DNA of 10,019 nt, from assembly GCA_024811115.1 (NCBI GenBank), contig JAKOGH010000625.1, positions 1 through 10,019 on the forward strand. The letters run 5' to 3'. Shown here piece by piece: positions 1-7,740 of the stretch (position 1 is the stretch's first letter; every line of letters starts with the position of its first letter). The notes beneath the pieces were generated by a model, which was given only the letters and a program-made list of their open reading frames with translations, did no database searches and was not told the origin of the DNA. The stretch is from Terana coerulea (Eukaryota > Basidiomycota > Agaricomycetes > Polyporales > Phanerochaetaceae). The position numbers were made by a program, and so were the translations under genes.

Positions 1-478
1 TGGGACGTTGGCAACCGCGCGGAGGTCTTCAGGACGCGGGCCTCCCGCGCGGCGCGGCGCTCGTCGCGGGCGCGTGGAGCGAGCTCGGCAAGCTCAGCCG
101 CGGCCAGGGCGGGCTGCTCCAGGGCTGGAAGGCGACGGGCACCGGCCTCATCAAGGACACGGGCAACTCGCGCGGACGCCGTGTTCGCGATGGGCGCGGA
201 GCCGCAGATCCTGAGTGGCGAGAGCGTGGGCCGAAGGGCACGTTCTCGGGCCCGTCAAGGAGCGCGTCGCGCGCAGCTTGGACGTCGATGGACGAGGTCG
301 CCGCGAGCGCGCAGCAGACGGCGGTGTCCGTCGGCGAGCGCGCGAAGGAGGCGGGCGACGCGGGGATGCGGTCAAGGAGGGCTACCAGAAGGTGAAGAGC
401 TTCAAGGACACGGTGCAGCAGAAGGCGGAGGTCGAGAAGCAGAAGCCCGGCTGGCAGAGCGATGCGTTCGAGGTGTAA
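1..478 (+). pseudogene. 3' end of an unrecognised helical protein gene, frame broken
   Basis: Protein-like sequence runs from the window edge to a TAA at 476-478, but it has to be read by hopping between frames. Frame 3 gives ALVAGAWSELGKLSRGQGG and what follows up to about 168. Frame 1 then reads FAMGAEPQILSGESVG (about 170-230), frame 3 reads GPKGTFSGP (about 231-258), frame 2 reads VKERVARSLDV (about 259-291), frame 3 reads DEVAASAQQTAVSVGERAKE (about 288-360), and frame 2 reads from VKEGYQKVKSFKDTVQQKAE to the stop. The pieces are collinear and similar in character: rich in Ala, Lys, Glu and Gln, helical, and reminiscent of LEA-like or coiled-coil proteins. I recognise no family. At least five shifts of one base in 480 bases mean either a pseudogene or base-level errors. 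The 5' end lies outside the window. It is convergent with the P450 gene. That a coding sequence existed here is fairly sure; its function is unknown. Confidence 0.55.
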
Positions 479-579
479 GCTGCCATTCAGTTACTTCCGA
501 CGCCGCGATACCTGTCTTCCAATATCTGTAACTAACAGTACAGTAGTAATCATCGATATGTTTGTATTTGTATTCTGCA

Positions 580-585
580 ATTAAA
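580..585 (+). terminator. ATTAAA polyadenylation-type signal
   Basis: ATTAAA lies 102 bases after the TAA that ends the broken plus-strand gene, in AT-rich DNA that contrasts with the GC-rich coding region. ATTAAA is the commonest variant of AATAAA. Fungal 3' ends tolerate weak signals, so this is a plausible but unproven cleavage signal. Confidence 0.4.
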
Positions 586-726
586 CAAAAGCACCTGTAC
601 TTTATACAATTCAATCATATCCTCCCTCTTGATATCTTCTGCTCGACTCGCGGCTGGTTCGACGTGTTGGATATGACCGAGAGAGCATGAATCACTCGAT
701 GCACCGGGCCTTTGTGGCGACAAACG

Positions 727-732
727 TTTATT
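727..732 (-). terminator. AATAAA polyadenylation signal of the P450 gene
   Basis: The minus strand carries a perfect AATAAA 73 bases beyond the P450 stop codon at 805-807. Spacing and strand fit a normal 3' UTR. The two convergent genes would have 3' UTRs facing each other in the 326-base gap between 478 and 805. Confidence 0.6.
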
Positions 733-804
733 TTCAGCCTCAAACGTGGCGTGGGAACTTTCCACATCCATGTTCTATTCCAAGCCTGTCTAAGGTACAA
801 TGTC

Positions 805-2735
805 TCAGACGCGGCGCTTTACGCCAATCGGCGCAGAAACCGGCTTCCTCATGAACCCCTCGTACACCTCGAGCTGAACGGACGCTGGTCAGCACGTCAC
901 GCGCCGAAAGACACGAAAGCGCACGGCGCACCTCCTGGTTCGCCTCGGGCAGCACAAAGTGGTAGCGGTGGAAGAGCGTGGCGACGAAGATGGTGAGCTC
1001 CATCTGCGCGAGGTTGCGGCCCATGCACGCGCGCGGGCCGACGGAGAACGGCGCGAAGCAGCGCTGCATCTGCGCGCGGTCGCCGCGCGCCCAGCGCCAG
1101 GGTCGAACGCGTCCGCGTCCGCGCCCCACACCTCGCGCACCCGGTGCAAGCTGTAGATCGGGCTCGAGACCTGCGTGCCGGGCGCGAGCGCGCGGCCGGC
1201 GACGGTGAGCCCGCCGGCGGGGACCTCGCGCGGGAGGCCGATGCCGATCGTGCAGTGCACGCGCAGGCCCTCGTTGATGCAGTCCTGGAGGTACTGGATG
1301 TGCTTCACGCGCGCGTACGGCGCGACGACGTCCGCGCTGGCCGCGTCGGTGTCGACGGGCCCGAGCGCGCGGTCGAGCTCGGCCTGCAGCTGCGCCTGCG
1401 CGGCCTGGTTGCGTGCGAGGAAGTGCGTGATCGCGCCGAGGGAGCTGCGCGGGAGGTGCTAGGTACTCAGCGCTGTCGGGACGCGCAGAGGGGGAGGAAG
1501 AAGGGACGTACTTGGAGGTCGAGTCCGAGCCGGCGACGAGCAGCGTGAGCGACTCCGCGCTGAGCTCGTCCGCGTCGAGCCGCTCGCCCGTCTCGTCCGT
1601 CGCCGCGATGAGCTTCGAGAGGAAATCCGCGCGCGGCGCGCCGCCCGCGAGCCGCCGCGACACCGCCGTCACCGCCATCGTCCCGATCGCGCGGCGCGAG
1701 CCGACGGACTCCTTGAGGGCGGGGATGCGCAGCAGCCACGGGCGGCAGTACGCGGGCAGGCAGCCGAGGAAGAAGTTGAGCGCCGTCGCCTCGTTCACGA
1801 TCTTGACCGCGGGCGCCATGCTGACCTGGGCGTGGAAGCCCTCCTGGCCGTACGCGCCCATCGTCGCCTTCTCGTCGAGCACGATGGGCGCGGCGTCCTG
1901 CGCGGACTCGAGCATGCCGAAGGACGTGCCGAAGGCCAGGTCACCTGTGTTCAATTCGGTTAGGATGGGAGATGAGGTCGCGTGTTGATTAGATACCAAT
2001 GATGTCGAACGTCAAGAAGTTGTACCCTGCGCAGATGACTATGAGTATGTGGTTCGTATTGGCAGCCAGCTTATGAACATACAGGGAAGGGCGTTGAACC
2101 ACACATAACCCTTTCCGGCCTTCCAGCTGCACGTCCCCGCCGTGCCGTCCCGACCCTGCCTGCCGTCCTCGCACAGCGCGTCGAAGCGGCGCACGAGGCG
2201 GTGCTGGTGGTCGCCGATGACGGGCTCGAACTCCTCGACGCTCTTCGCGGAGAACATGTGGGCGGTGTACTTGCGCTTCCGGCTGTGGTCCTCGCGCGAG
2301 CGCGTCGTGAACACGCTCGTCTTGCGGCCGAACTGCGAGAAGGTGTTGTAGAGGTGGCCCTTGGGCGCGCGCGAGGCGTGCCCGTAGATGGCATGGAACG
2401 CCTCCGGGTCCGCGATCGAGACGTGGTCGGGGCTGATGCGCACGAACGGCCCTGAGACACAAAAGACAATACTGAGCCGAGGTTAGATGTTTGCGAGGAA
2501 ACTGGCCTGTACCGTATTTTTCGTGCATGCAATGGATGATGGGGCTAATGTCCCGCTTGTAGCTGAGCGCGGCGAACCATGTCGTGGAGAGCTTGGCGAG
2601 CAGAGGTCCAGGGAAGCGGAGCAGTCCGAGGTCGTCAGTGAGGTAAGGAACCAAGTAGAAGAGCAGCAGGGCGACAACAGGGATTCCGGCCAAGGCCCTC
2701 AGGTCGAACGCGTGCAGCGCTTGCGGGACCTCCAT
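805..2735 (-). CDS. CYP53: Cytochrome P450, CYP53 (benzoate 4-hydroxylase) type, six exons, one frameshift
   Basis: Exons on the minus strand are 2735-2513, 2451-2083, 2026-1997, 1944-1512, 1444-932 and 873-805. The introns are 61, 56, 52, 67 and 58 bases, all GT..AG, and phases match at every junction. The model is 545 residues, close to the usual 500-550. In order it has an N-terminal membrane anchor (about 13-32), FPGP (41-44), and the block HSRKRKYTAHMFS (about 130-142). Next come WYNFLTFDIIGDLAFG (198-213), the I-helix oxygen-activation motif AGSDS (345-349), and ExxR as EGLR (410-413). The heme loop FSVGPRACMG has its Cys ligand at 492, and the tail is EGFMRKPVSAPIGVKRR. The NFLTFDIIGDLAFG block, the INEGLR..GLPREVP stretch and the EGFxRKP..GxKRR tail are typical of CYP53. 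These are ER-bound enzymes that para-hydroxylate benzoate and related aromatics with NADPH-P450 reductase. One base is missing at 1097/1098, inside PERW. Family call is strong; exact substrate is inferred. Confidence 0.9.
1097..1098 (-). other. Single-base deletion in the P450 PERW motif
   Basis: The minus strand reads GACCCT GG CGCTGG where the family needs Asp-Pro-Glu-Arg-Trp, so the Glu codon is one base short. Before this point the frame gives WGADADAFDP. After it, the next frame gives RWARGDRAQMQRCFAPF and the heme loop. Exon length independently shows the loss: 513 bases leave the phases inconsistent, while 514 would fit. Read literally, the protein ends at 889-891 without the heme cysteine and would be inactive. 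Confidence 0.85.
1445..1511 (-). other. P450 intron 4 with two candidate acceptors
   Basis: The donor is GTACGT. The acceptor GCGCAG ending at 1445 joins GSDSTS to NSLGAITHFLARNQ in frame, as expected for this family. A more upstream acceptor, TACCTAG ending at 1459, would leave 14 extra bases and shift the frame just after the I-helix motif. I chose the 67-base intron for that reason. A CTGAG branch-like site lies inside it. Confidence 0.8.
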
Positions 2736-2776
2736 GGCGAAGATATGGGGTCGGATGGACTAGCACCGAGCATACA

Positions 2777-2782
2777 CTTATA
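2777..2782 (-). promoter_or_regulatory. TATA box of the P450 gene
   Basis: The minus strand reads GTATAAGTG about 42 bases before the ATG at 2735-2733. The start codon sits in CGCCATGG, a near-ideal context for initiation. Together they support this start and imply a very short 5' UTR. No regulator-binding site for aromatic-acid induction could be recognised. Confidence 0.5.
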
Positions 2783-2789
2783 CTGCCTG

Positions 2790-3503
2790 GTGACGCTGAG
2801 ACGACGGCTCTCGATCTTGGTCCAGCATTCTGATGAATGGAGATCAGCGGTACCGAAGAGGTTACACTTCAACTGTTGTCAGCACATACATCATTGAAGC
2901 CGCTTTGATCTTCTTTGGGAAGTAGTCACACGATTATGGGTAGGACGGTGTGGCGTTCGTGCAGCAGGGGACAGCGATCACTGCGGCGTGCGTCGATCGC
3001 GATCGGGCGGGCGCCTGCGGTGGATCGGACGGACAGAGGTCCGCCCTGTTGGAGTGTTTTGTGCTATCTAAAAAGACGAGAGGGCGTGTTTTGGGTGCTG
3101 TAGAGCACTAAGGGCTCCTGCAGTCATGGGGTGGGCCACGGGGGCGATCTCAGCAGACTCAGGCCATCTAATCTCGTCGCGTCCGGATTGGCCGACGCTC
3201 CCATCACGCTTTCCCCAACCGCCCGTCCGTGCTCTCTCCTCCACCGCCACCAGTCTGTCCTTCACGTCCTTCCCGTCTTGACTGTCGGTACTCGGTACTG
3301 GCGCACGTCAGCTGGACTTGTCTCGTCTCGCGCCAAAACCAGGACTGGACTCAAGCTCAAGCTCTTCGGCGAGTGCGCCTGTGCACTGCTGCTCCTTTCC
3401 TCGCGTGCTGAAACGGCCTCGTCTGCGGGCTCCTGGGTTGCTGGAAGAACGCCTGGTGTGCGGGCGACTCGGAGGCGGCTGCTGCACAGGACGGGTCAGG
3501 CGT
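2790..3503. other. Gene-free upstream stretch
   Basis: I see no supported gene between the P450 promoter and the repeat array. Short open frames occur on both strands but carry no recognisable domain, no intron structure and no family resemblance. Around 3231-3290 the plus strand is pyrimidine-rich, as at some fungal transcription starts, but no coding sequence follows it. Confidence 0.5.
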
Positions 3504-3713
3504 AAAGGTGCGCGCAGACTCGTCGACCTGACTTCTCGCGTGCTGACCGGCATTGTGGGTGGGTGGTAGATTCCGTCGGCTGTCTCAGTCTGGCCCTTGC
3601 TCGCGGGAGCTCGATACAGCGCGACTTCGCTCAACCGCCCCGTCTTCGCCCATGAAAGCTCGCAGACAAAGGCGCGTTCGCGTTCGTCTGTCTGACTGTC
3701 CGCGCGCTGACCG
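3504..3713. repeat. Diverged direct repeat pair, family A
   Basis: Bases 3504-3549 and 3668-3713 align without gaps over 46 bases at roughly 70 percent identity, 164 bases apart. Both begin AAAGG and end GCTGACCG, and share CGTC, then TGACT, at the same offsets. A third partial relative (CTCGCGTGCTGA) lies at about 3400. No function is evident. They lie at the left side of a longer zone of decayed GC-rich repeats. Confidence 0.6.
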
Positions 3714-3810
3714 ACTCGGTGCGGTGCAGGACTCGCCAGTCGGCCGGCCTGTGCTTGCGGAAGTGAATACATAGAGACATCCCCAAGCGGCCCCCGTCTT
3801 CACCCTTGGA

Positions 3811-4370
3811 CCCTCGCTCGCCGGACGAAGATACGTCGTGTCGAAGCGTTCACGACCACGCCACGCCACGCCACGTCTCGACCGGCGGCGTCATGACTTG
3901 CTTGCGCCGCTGCACGCCGTTTCTACGCCCTCGAGTCGTCTTCTACGGCGTCCGTCGTCGTGCCTTCGCTCGCGGGACGGCCATACGTTGCCTCGGCGCA
4001 TTTAAAAGACAGCAGCAGTCAAGGCCGGGACCACACACGGGCTCGACAGGAAGACCTGCGCGGCGTCCCGCTCGGCGGACGTCGATCCGTCGTGATATCA
4101 GCCTACGCATCGCCACCTTGGTACGCTATGGCCGTGGGACTGTCCTCGCACCAAGGCGCGTCAACGACGGCGACCGCCGCCAAGACGCCTGTACACTCAG
4201 CGTCGACTCTTGCTTGCCGGACGAGGATCTGTCGTCTCACAGCGTCCGCAATCACGCCTCGGACGGCGTCCGCCGCGGCACCCTCGCTTGCGGGACCGCG
4301 ATACGTCGCCTCGGCGCCGTCGGCACACCTCCCTCGCCATTTTGACAGCAGCGATCCAGGGAAAGCCAGC
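3811..4370. repeat. Diverged direct repeat pair, family B
   Basis: Two copies are visible. Segment 3811-3862 matches about 4207-4259 (both contain GCCGGACGA, then GTCGT, then CACGCC), 396 bases apart. Segment 3946-4000 matches 4264-4318 without gaps at about 80 percent identity, sharing CGGCGTCCG, GCGGGAC and GCCTCGGCGC, 318 bases apart. Just downstream both have ATTT followed by GACAGCAGC, with about 21 extra bases in the second copy. The left copy has about 78 extra bases between the two segments. Shorter relatives with CTCGCGGGA..GATAC occur near 3600 and 4520. Many differences are transitions at CpG sites, as expected for old methylated repeats. Confidence 0.7.
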
Positions 4371-4576
4371 AGGCGGCAGCGGCAGCCGTGGAAAGCAGGC
4401 CCTGCCGACGTGCGCACCTTCCCCTCACGCGTCGGTACCATCGCGACCTCTGCAAACAACGCGCGTCGACGGCAGCCAGCCGCACCCGCGGTGTGTCGTC
4501 ATGGCCACGTCGGAAGACCCCGGCCGCGGGACGTCGATACACAGCATATTCGTCAAACAGACCGCGGGCGAAGGGG

Positions 4577-5407
4577 CTCGCAGGGCTCTTCGCGCCCTGC
4601 TCGGCCGCCGTCGTCTTCGCGGCGGGGTTCGTATCGGAGGGCGCCAGGACATCGTCCAGCGGGGAACGCGGCGGCATCCCACGACGGATTGACAAAATCT
4701 CGCCACGGGGCCCCGCATTTTGACCTGCCGATGAATATGCGGGCGTCTAACGAATGTCAGCGGAAACGGCCTCTGCAAGGCAGGCAACGAGCGTACCGAG
4801 ACGAGTCGGCGTGTAAGCACACGGTCCGCTGCGTCTTCGTGCGTGCGGACGCGTAGCAGTCCCCATGGCCATCGCGGAGAGGCCGATCGCAAGAGCTCGC
4901 TACGTGGCGTCTTCGTCGAAGGGTGGTGCACCCCAACGTGAAGCCAGGGTCTCGCAGGGCTCTGCGAGCCCTGCTCGACGGACGGCAGCCCGCCGATGTC
5001 GTCGTCGTGGCGGCGCCGTCGCACACCCCGGACTCGCGGCGGCATCCCGCAGCGGGCTGACCAAATCCCGCAACGAGGTGCGTCGTTTGCACTCGCCCTT
5101 CGTGTGGACGGGCGTCTAATAAATCTCAGCCAGACGGCCTGTTCGAATGGAAAACATGCGTACCTGGCCCTCGCAACATGCTGTTGACGCGTCGGCCCCG
5201 CAGGCCTGCGGCGTGCACGCCACTGCCGTCGCGTAGGACTCGACCCCTCGCGTCGTACTCGCATGCGGGCACACGCCCGCGGCGGCATCCCGCCGCGGGT
5301 CGACAAGTCTCTGGGACGAGTAACGTTGTTTCGGCTTCACGCGGGCATCCAAGGGCGTCTGGCAAGTGTCAGCTAGACGGCCGCGCGAACGTGCGAAAGG
5401 ACGTACC
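4577..5407. repeat. Three-copy diverged tandem repeat, family C, with an invariant 14-base core
   Basis: The 14-mer CGCGGCGGCATCCC occurs exactly at 4667-4680, 5035-5048 and 5278-5291. Each is followed at offset 74-75 by GGGCGTCT, then TCAGC and ACGGCC, and at offset about 124 by CGTACC. Upstream, CTCGCAGGGCTCT is identical at 4577-4589 and 4951-4963, with a weaker relative (CCGCAGGCCTGCGG) near 5197. A collinear unit of about 220 bases is therefore present three times. Copies 2 and 3 are almost abutting (243-base spacing), while copies 1 and 2 are 368 apart with about 125 extra bases between. I recognise no transposon ends, target-site duplications or protein. Confidence 0.8.
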
Positions 5408-5446
5408 GGCGTACGCGCTACACGCGCACAAGTAACTTCCTGCCGG

Positions 5447-5533
5447 CCTGGGAAGCAGTGCCCCGGGTCGGCGGACGGCGTCGCCATGAACTTGAACGCG
5501 GCCCTGGAAGTGGCGCCCCGGGTCGCCGATGGG
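5447..5533. repeat. Short imperfect duplication
   Basis: CCTGGGAAGCAGTGCCCCGG (from 5447) and CCTGGAAGTGGCGCCCCGG (from 5503) are followed by GTCGGCGGACGG and GTCGCCGATGGG. The two copies are 56 bases apart, at the right edge of the GC-rich repeat zone. Confidence 0.5.
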
Positions 5534-5539
5534 TAGGCT

Positions 5540-7640
5540 GCGTCGCGCGGCGCCTTGCGCACCAAAGGAAGCGTGCGACGAGGAGGACGGCACACTCACC
5601 GCCGTCATCGCCGGTCAACCATGCATCGTCTACGGAGGATCTCGGCAGCCCGCGTCGAGGCGAATGCAGAGAACAACGGCTGGATCTTTAGCCGTCCAGC
5701 TGCAACGAGGGCAGGAAATGCACTGAAATGGACCAATCATGTTTAAAGGTCACGTCCGTGGTGGTGGTCAGCCTGCTGGACCGCGAGACCAGGAGACTGG
5801 GCTTACCTGGACAGCAACCAATGCCCCTAAAACGGTCTCCTTGCATTGACGGCGGCCTTGCTCTTTCAGTGGCGGTATGGCAAATGGATGCGCTGGGCAT
5901 GGGACGCAGCGAAAACGGATGAATCGGGCGCGGCGGCGCAACAGGATCCAGGACTTCCAGTGGCGGCGGCGGCATGTGTCGGGCTCATGGATTGGCAACA
6001 ACGCTGGCGACCAGGAAATGGGAAATGGGCATGAAGGCCACGCCGTTCTCGGGGAGGACGTGGAATGTGGTCAAGCCTCACCAGGACAACTGGCAAGTGT
6101 GCTGGCAGCACATTTGCCGATGGTCCCGGTGCCGTTGTTACCCGAAGGTCGTAAGCCTGGCTAGAAACATTGATGTGGCATCACATCAGTCTGTCTAGTG
6201 CAACTATTTCTGAGCATGGGAACAAGGGTACTGATGCGCTTTACGTGTACAGGTCTGCGGCGTCCAGGCCTGCTCCCGAAACATGGATGATATACACTTT
6301 CCCGTGATCCAATTGAAGCCATGTCAGCTGGAGTAGGTTTCTCTGAACATAGTGAATATGTGTGTCTCATTATCATTTGTAGGCATCCAGCACTCTGTGA
6401 ACGACTGTGAATACAAGCTGCTTGCTCTGATGTGGCACCTGTCACCTGTCGGAGTGCGTGGGACAGCCAAAGTTACGCCAAGGTAGGCGTCTGGACAGTC
6501 ATCTGTTGCCGGAATCTGCAGCAAATCTCAGCTATTCCTTGTACACCATTTTAGCGGTCGCCAACCAATGCAGGGCGCGAACCCCGTGGGACGTATCAGC
6601 ACTGCGACGTGTACGTGACGCCGAGGGTTGAGGGTCTAGGCGGTTTCCAAGTCAGCACAAGTTTGGCGGTTACAGGCACTGACTCTGGTGACTCACCTTT
6701 AACACCATGCACAAGTGAGGAGAAACAGGCCTCTGGTGTGTCAGGTCAATGTTTATGTCCCGCTCGTATTGTGTCTATCGAGTTGACAAGTAGGCTCTCG
6801 CAAGTTATCCATTTACAAAACAACTTGTCATGCTCAGTGATTTCGCACCCGAGGAGATATTAGGAAGAGACAACGGCGGCCTCTGGAAGCACAGGCGTGA
6901 CACGGTCAGCAAGCGAGGGCGGGCGTCGGGAGGACCAAAATTGGCCGAGAGTCGGGCCGTCGGCTGTTCGGGCGTTTTCCGGACGCCACAAAGTCAGCGC
7001 TTGTCGTAGTTGCACGCGTCCAACGCCCTCTCCTTCGCCACGACCTCCCACCTGCACCACTTGAGTCCAAATCTCCTTCCCTTCCATCTGGCGCTTACTG
7101 CGGCCATTTACCAGTTCACAGCAAATATCCATGCGACACTGAGTTATACAGTGTTTGCATGATTCAAGCATAGGAGGCCTTGGAGACGGTGGAGAACAGA
7201 CGTCGGGCTGCTGGGTGAGCAGGAGAGGACGGGGGACAGAGACCGGCGTGTGGTATGGGAGCGAGGGTATTACGTGTGAGTGGTCAGCTCCACACACTCT
7301 GGAACCTGACGGCATCCCGCACGCGGCACTACGCAGAAATGGACGCAACCGCCGTTCGGGACTTCACGTCACGCTTGCACATTCACCGACCTAGGCTTCG
7401 TCAAGCAGGCACGTTCGGCCCCCGGGGCGTCAAGATATAGTGCGCGCTGATGTCGGCAAACAGAATTCCGTGCGGTTGGAGTGGAAACGAGGGCGGAATC
7501 TGCACGCTAGGCAGCATTCGCGTTCGCGTCGGTCTCGCCTCGCCAGCCGGATGACGACGCACGGAGACACCGGAGATGCGAGGGGACGCACGGAAGGGCG
7601 TTCCGAGAGGGTGTAGCGTGGGAGAGGTGGCTTGTCAGGA
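5540..7640. other. Long stretch without a supportable gene
   Basis: Composition is more balanced than in the repeat array to the left. Open frames on both strands stay under about 165 codons, overlap one another and show no recognisable domain. The longest is on the minus strand at 6860-7348. I found no paired splice signals joining them into a longer frame, no tRNA with a convincing cloverleaf and no transposon termini. The last few hundred bases probably serve as promoter DNA for the locus starting near 7643. Confidence 0.5.
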
Positions 7641-7642
7641 CG

Positions 7643-7740
7643 TATAAAGCGGTGAGCAAACAGCCTTAGTATCGACATTCTCTTCCTCCCTTCGCTTTTC
7701 CTCTCCCCCTTCACACCTCTCCACTTCTCCTCTCCTCTCC
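7643..7740 (+). promoter_or_regulatory. TATA box plus pyrimidine tract (core promoter)
   Basis: TATAAA at 7643-7648 is followed 35 bases later by a tract of about 60 nearly pure pyrimidines (7678-7740, TTCCTCCC, CCTCTCCCCC, CTCCTCTCCTCTCC). It ends directly at an ATG at 7741. This TATA, CT-rich tract and ATG arrangement is a classic strong filamentous-fungal core promoter, with transcription usually starting in or just after the CT tract. It is the best evidence that the sequence to its right is or was transcribed. Confidence 0.6.

Noticed and set aside
740..1999. Single open frame of 419 codons on the minus strand
   Set aside because: It reads through two introns (1945-1996 partly and 1445-1511) and two wrong-frame stretches. 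Only parts match the P450; the six-exon model explains all conserved motifs.
2083..2180. Apparent double frameshift in P450 exon 2 (a neighbouring frame reads GDVQLEGRKG)
   Set aside because: The annotated frame reads SWKAGKGYVWFN without a break and exon phase is already consistent, so no shift is needed.
3960..4856. Plus-strand open frame of 298 codons in the repeat zone
   Set aside because: Composition is dominated by Arg, Ala, Ser and Pro as expected from GC-rich DNA. It overlaps repeats, has no recognisable domain, and a similar-sized frame lies on the other strand.
4425..5306. Minus-strand open frame of 293 codons in the repeat zone
   Set aside because: Arg-rich, low-complexity translation of repeat copies whose spacing (368, 243) breaks frame between copies 1 and 2, so the coding phase is not conserved.
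3504..5407. CRISPR-like or bacterial repeat array
   Set aside because: Units are long, diverged and irregularly spaced, with no short identical repeats alternating with spacers, and the genome is fungal.
6573..6585. Minus-strand GGGTTCGCGCCC resembling a tRNA B box
   Set aside because: No acceptor stem, anticodon arm or A box at the right spacing could be paired around it.
7310..7321. CGGCATCCCGCA, a 12-base match to the family C repeat core
   Set aside because: The flanking landmarks (GGGCGTCT at +75, CGTACC at +124) are absent, so it is probably chance.
6860..7348. Minus-strand open frame of 162 codons
   Set aside because: No domain, no family resemblance, no promoter or splice context. 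Length is within what chance gives at this GC content.
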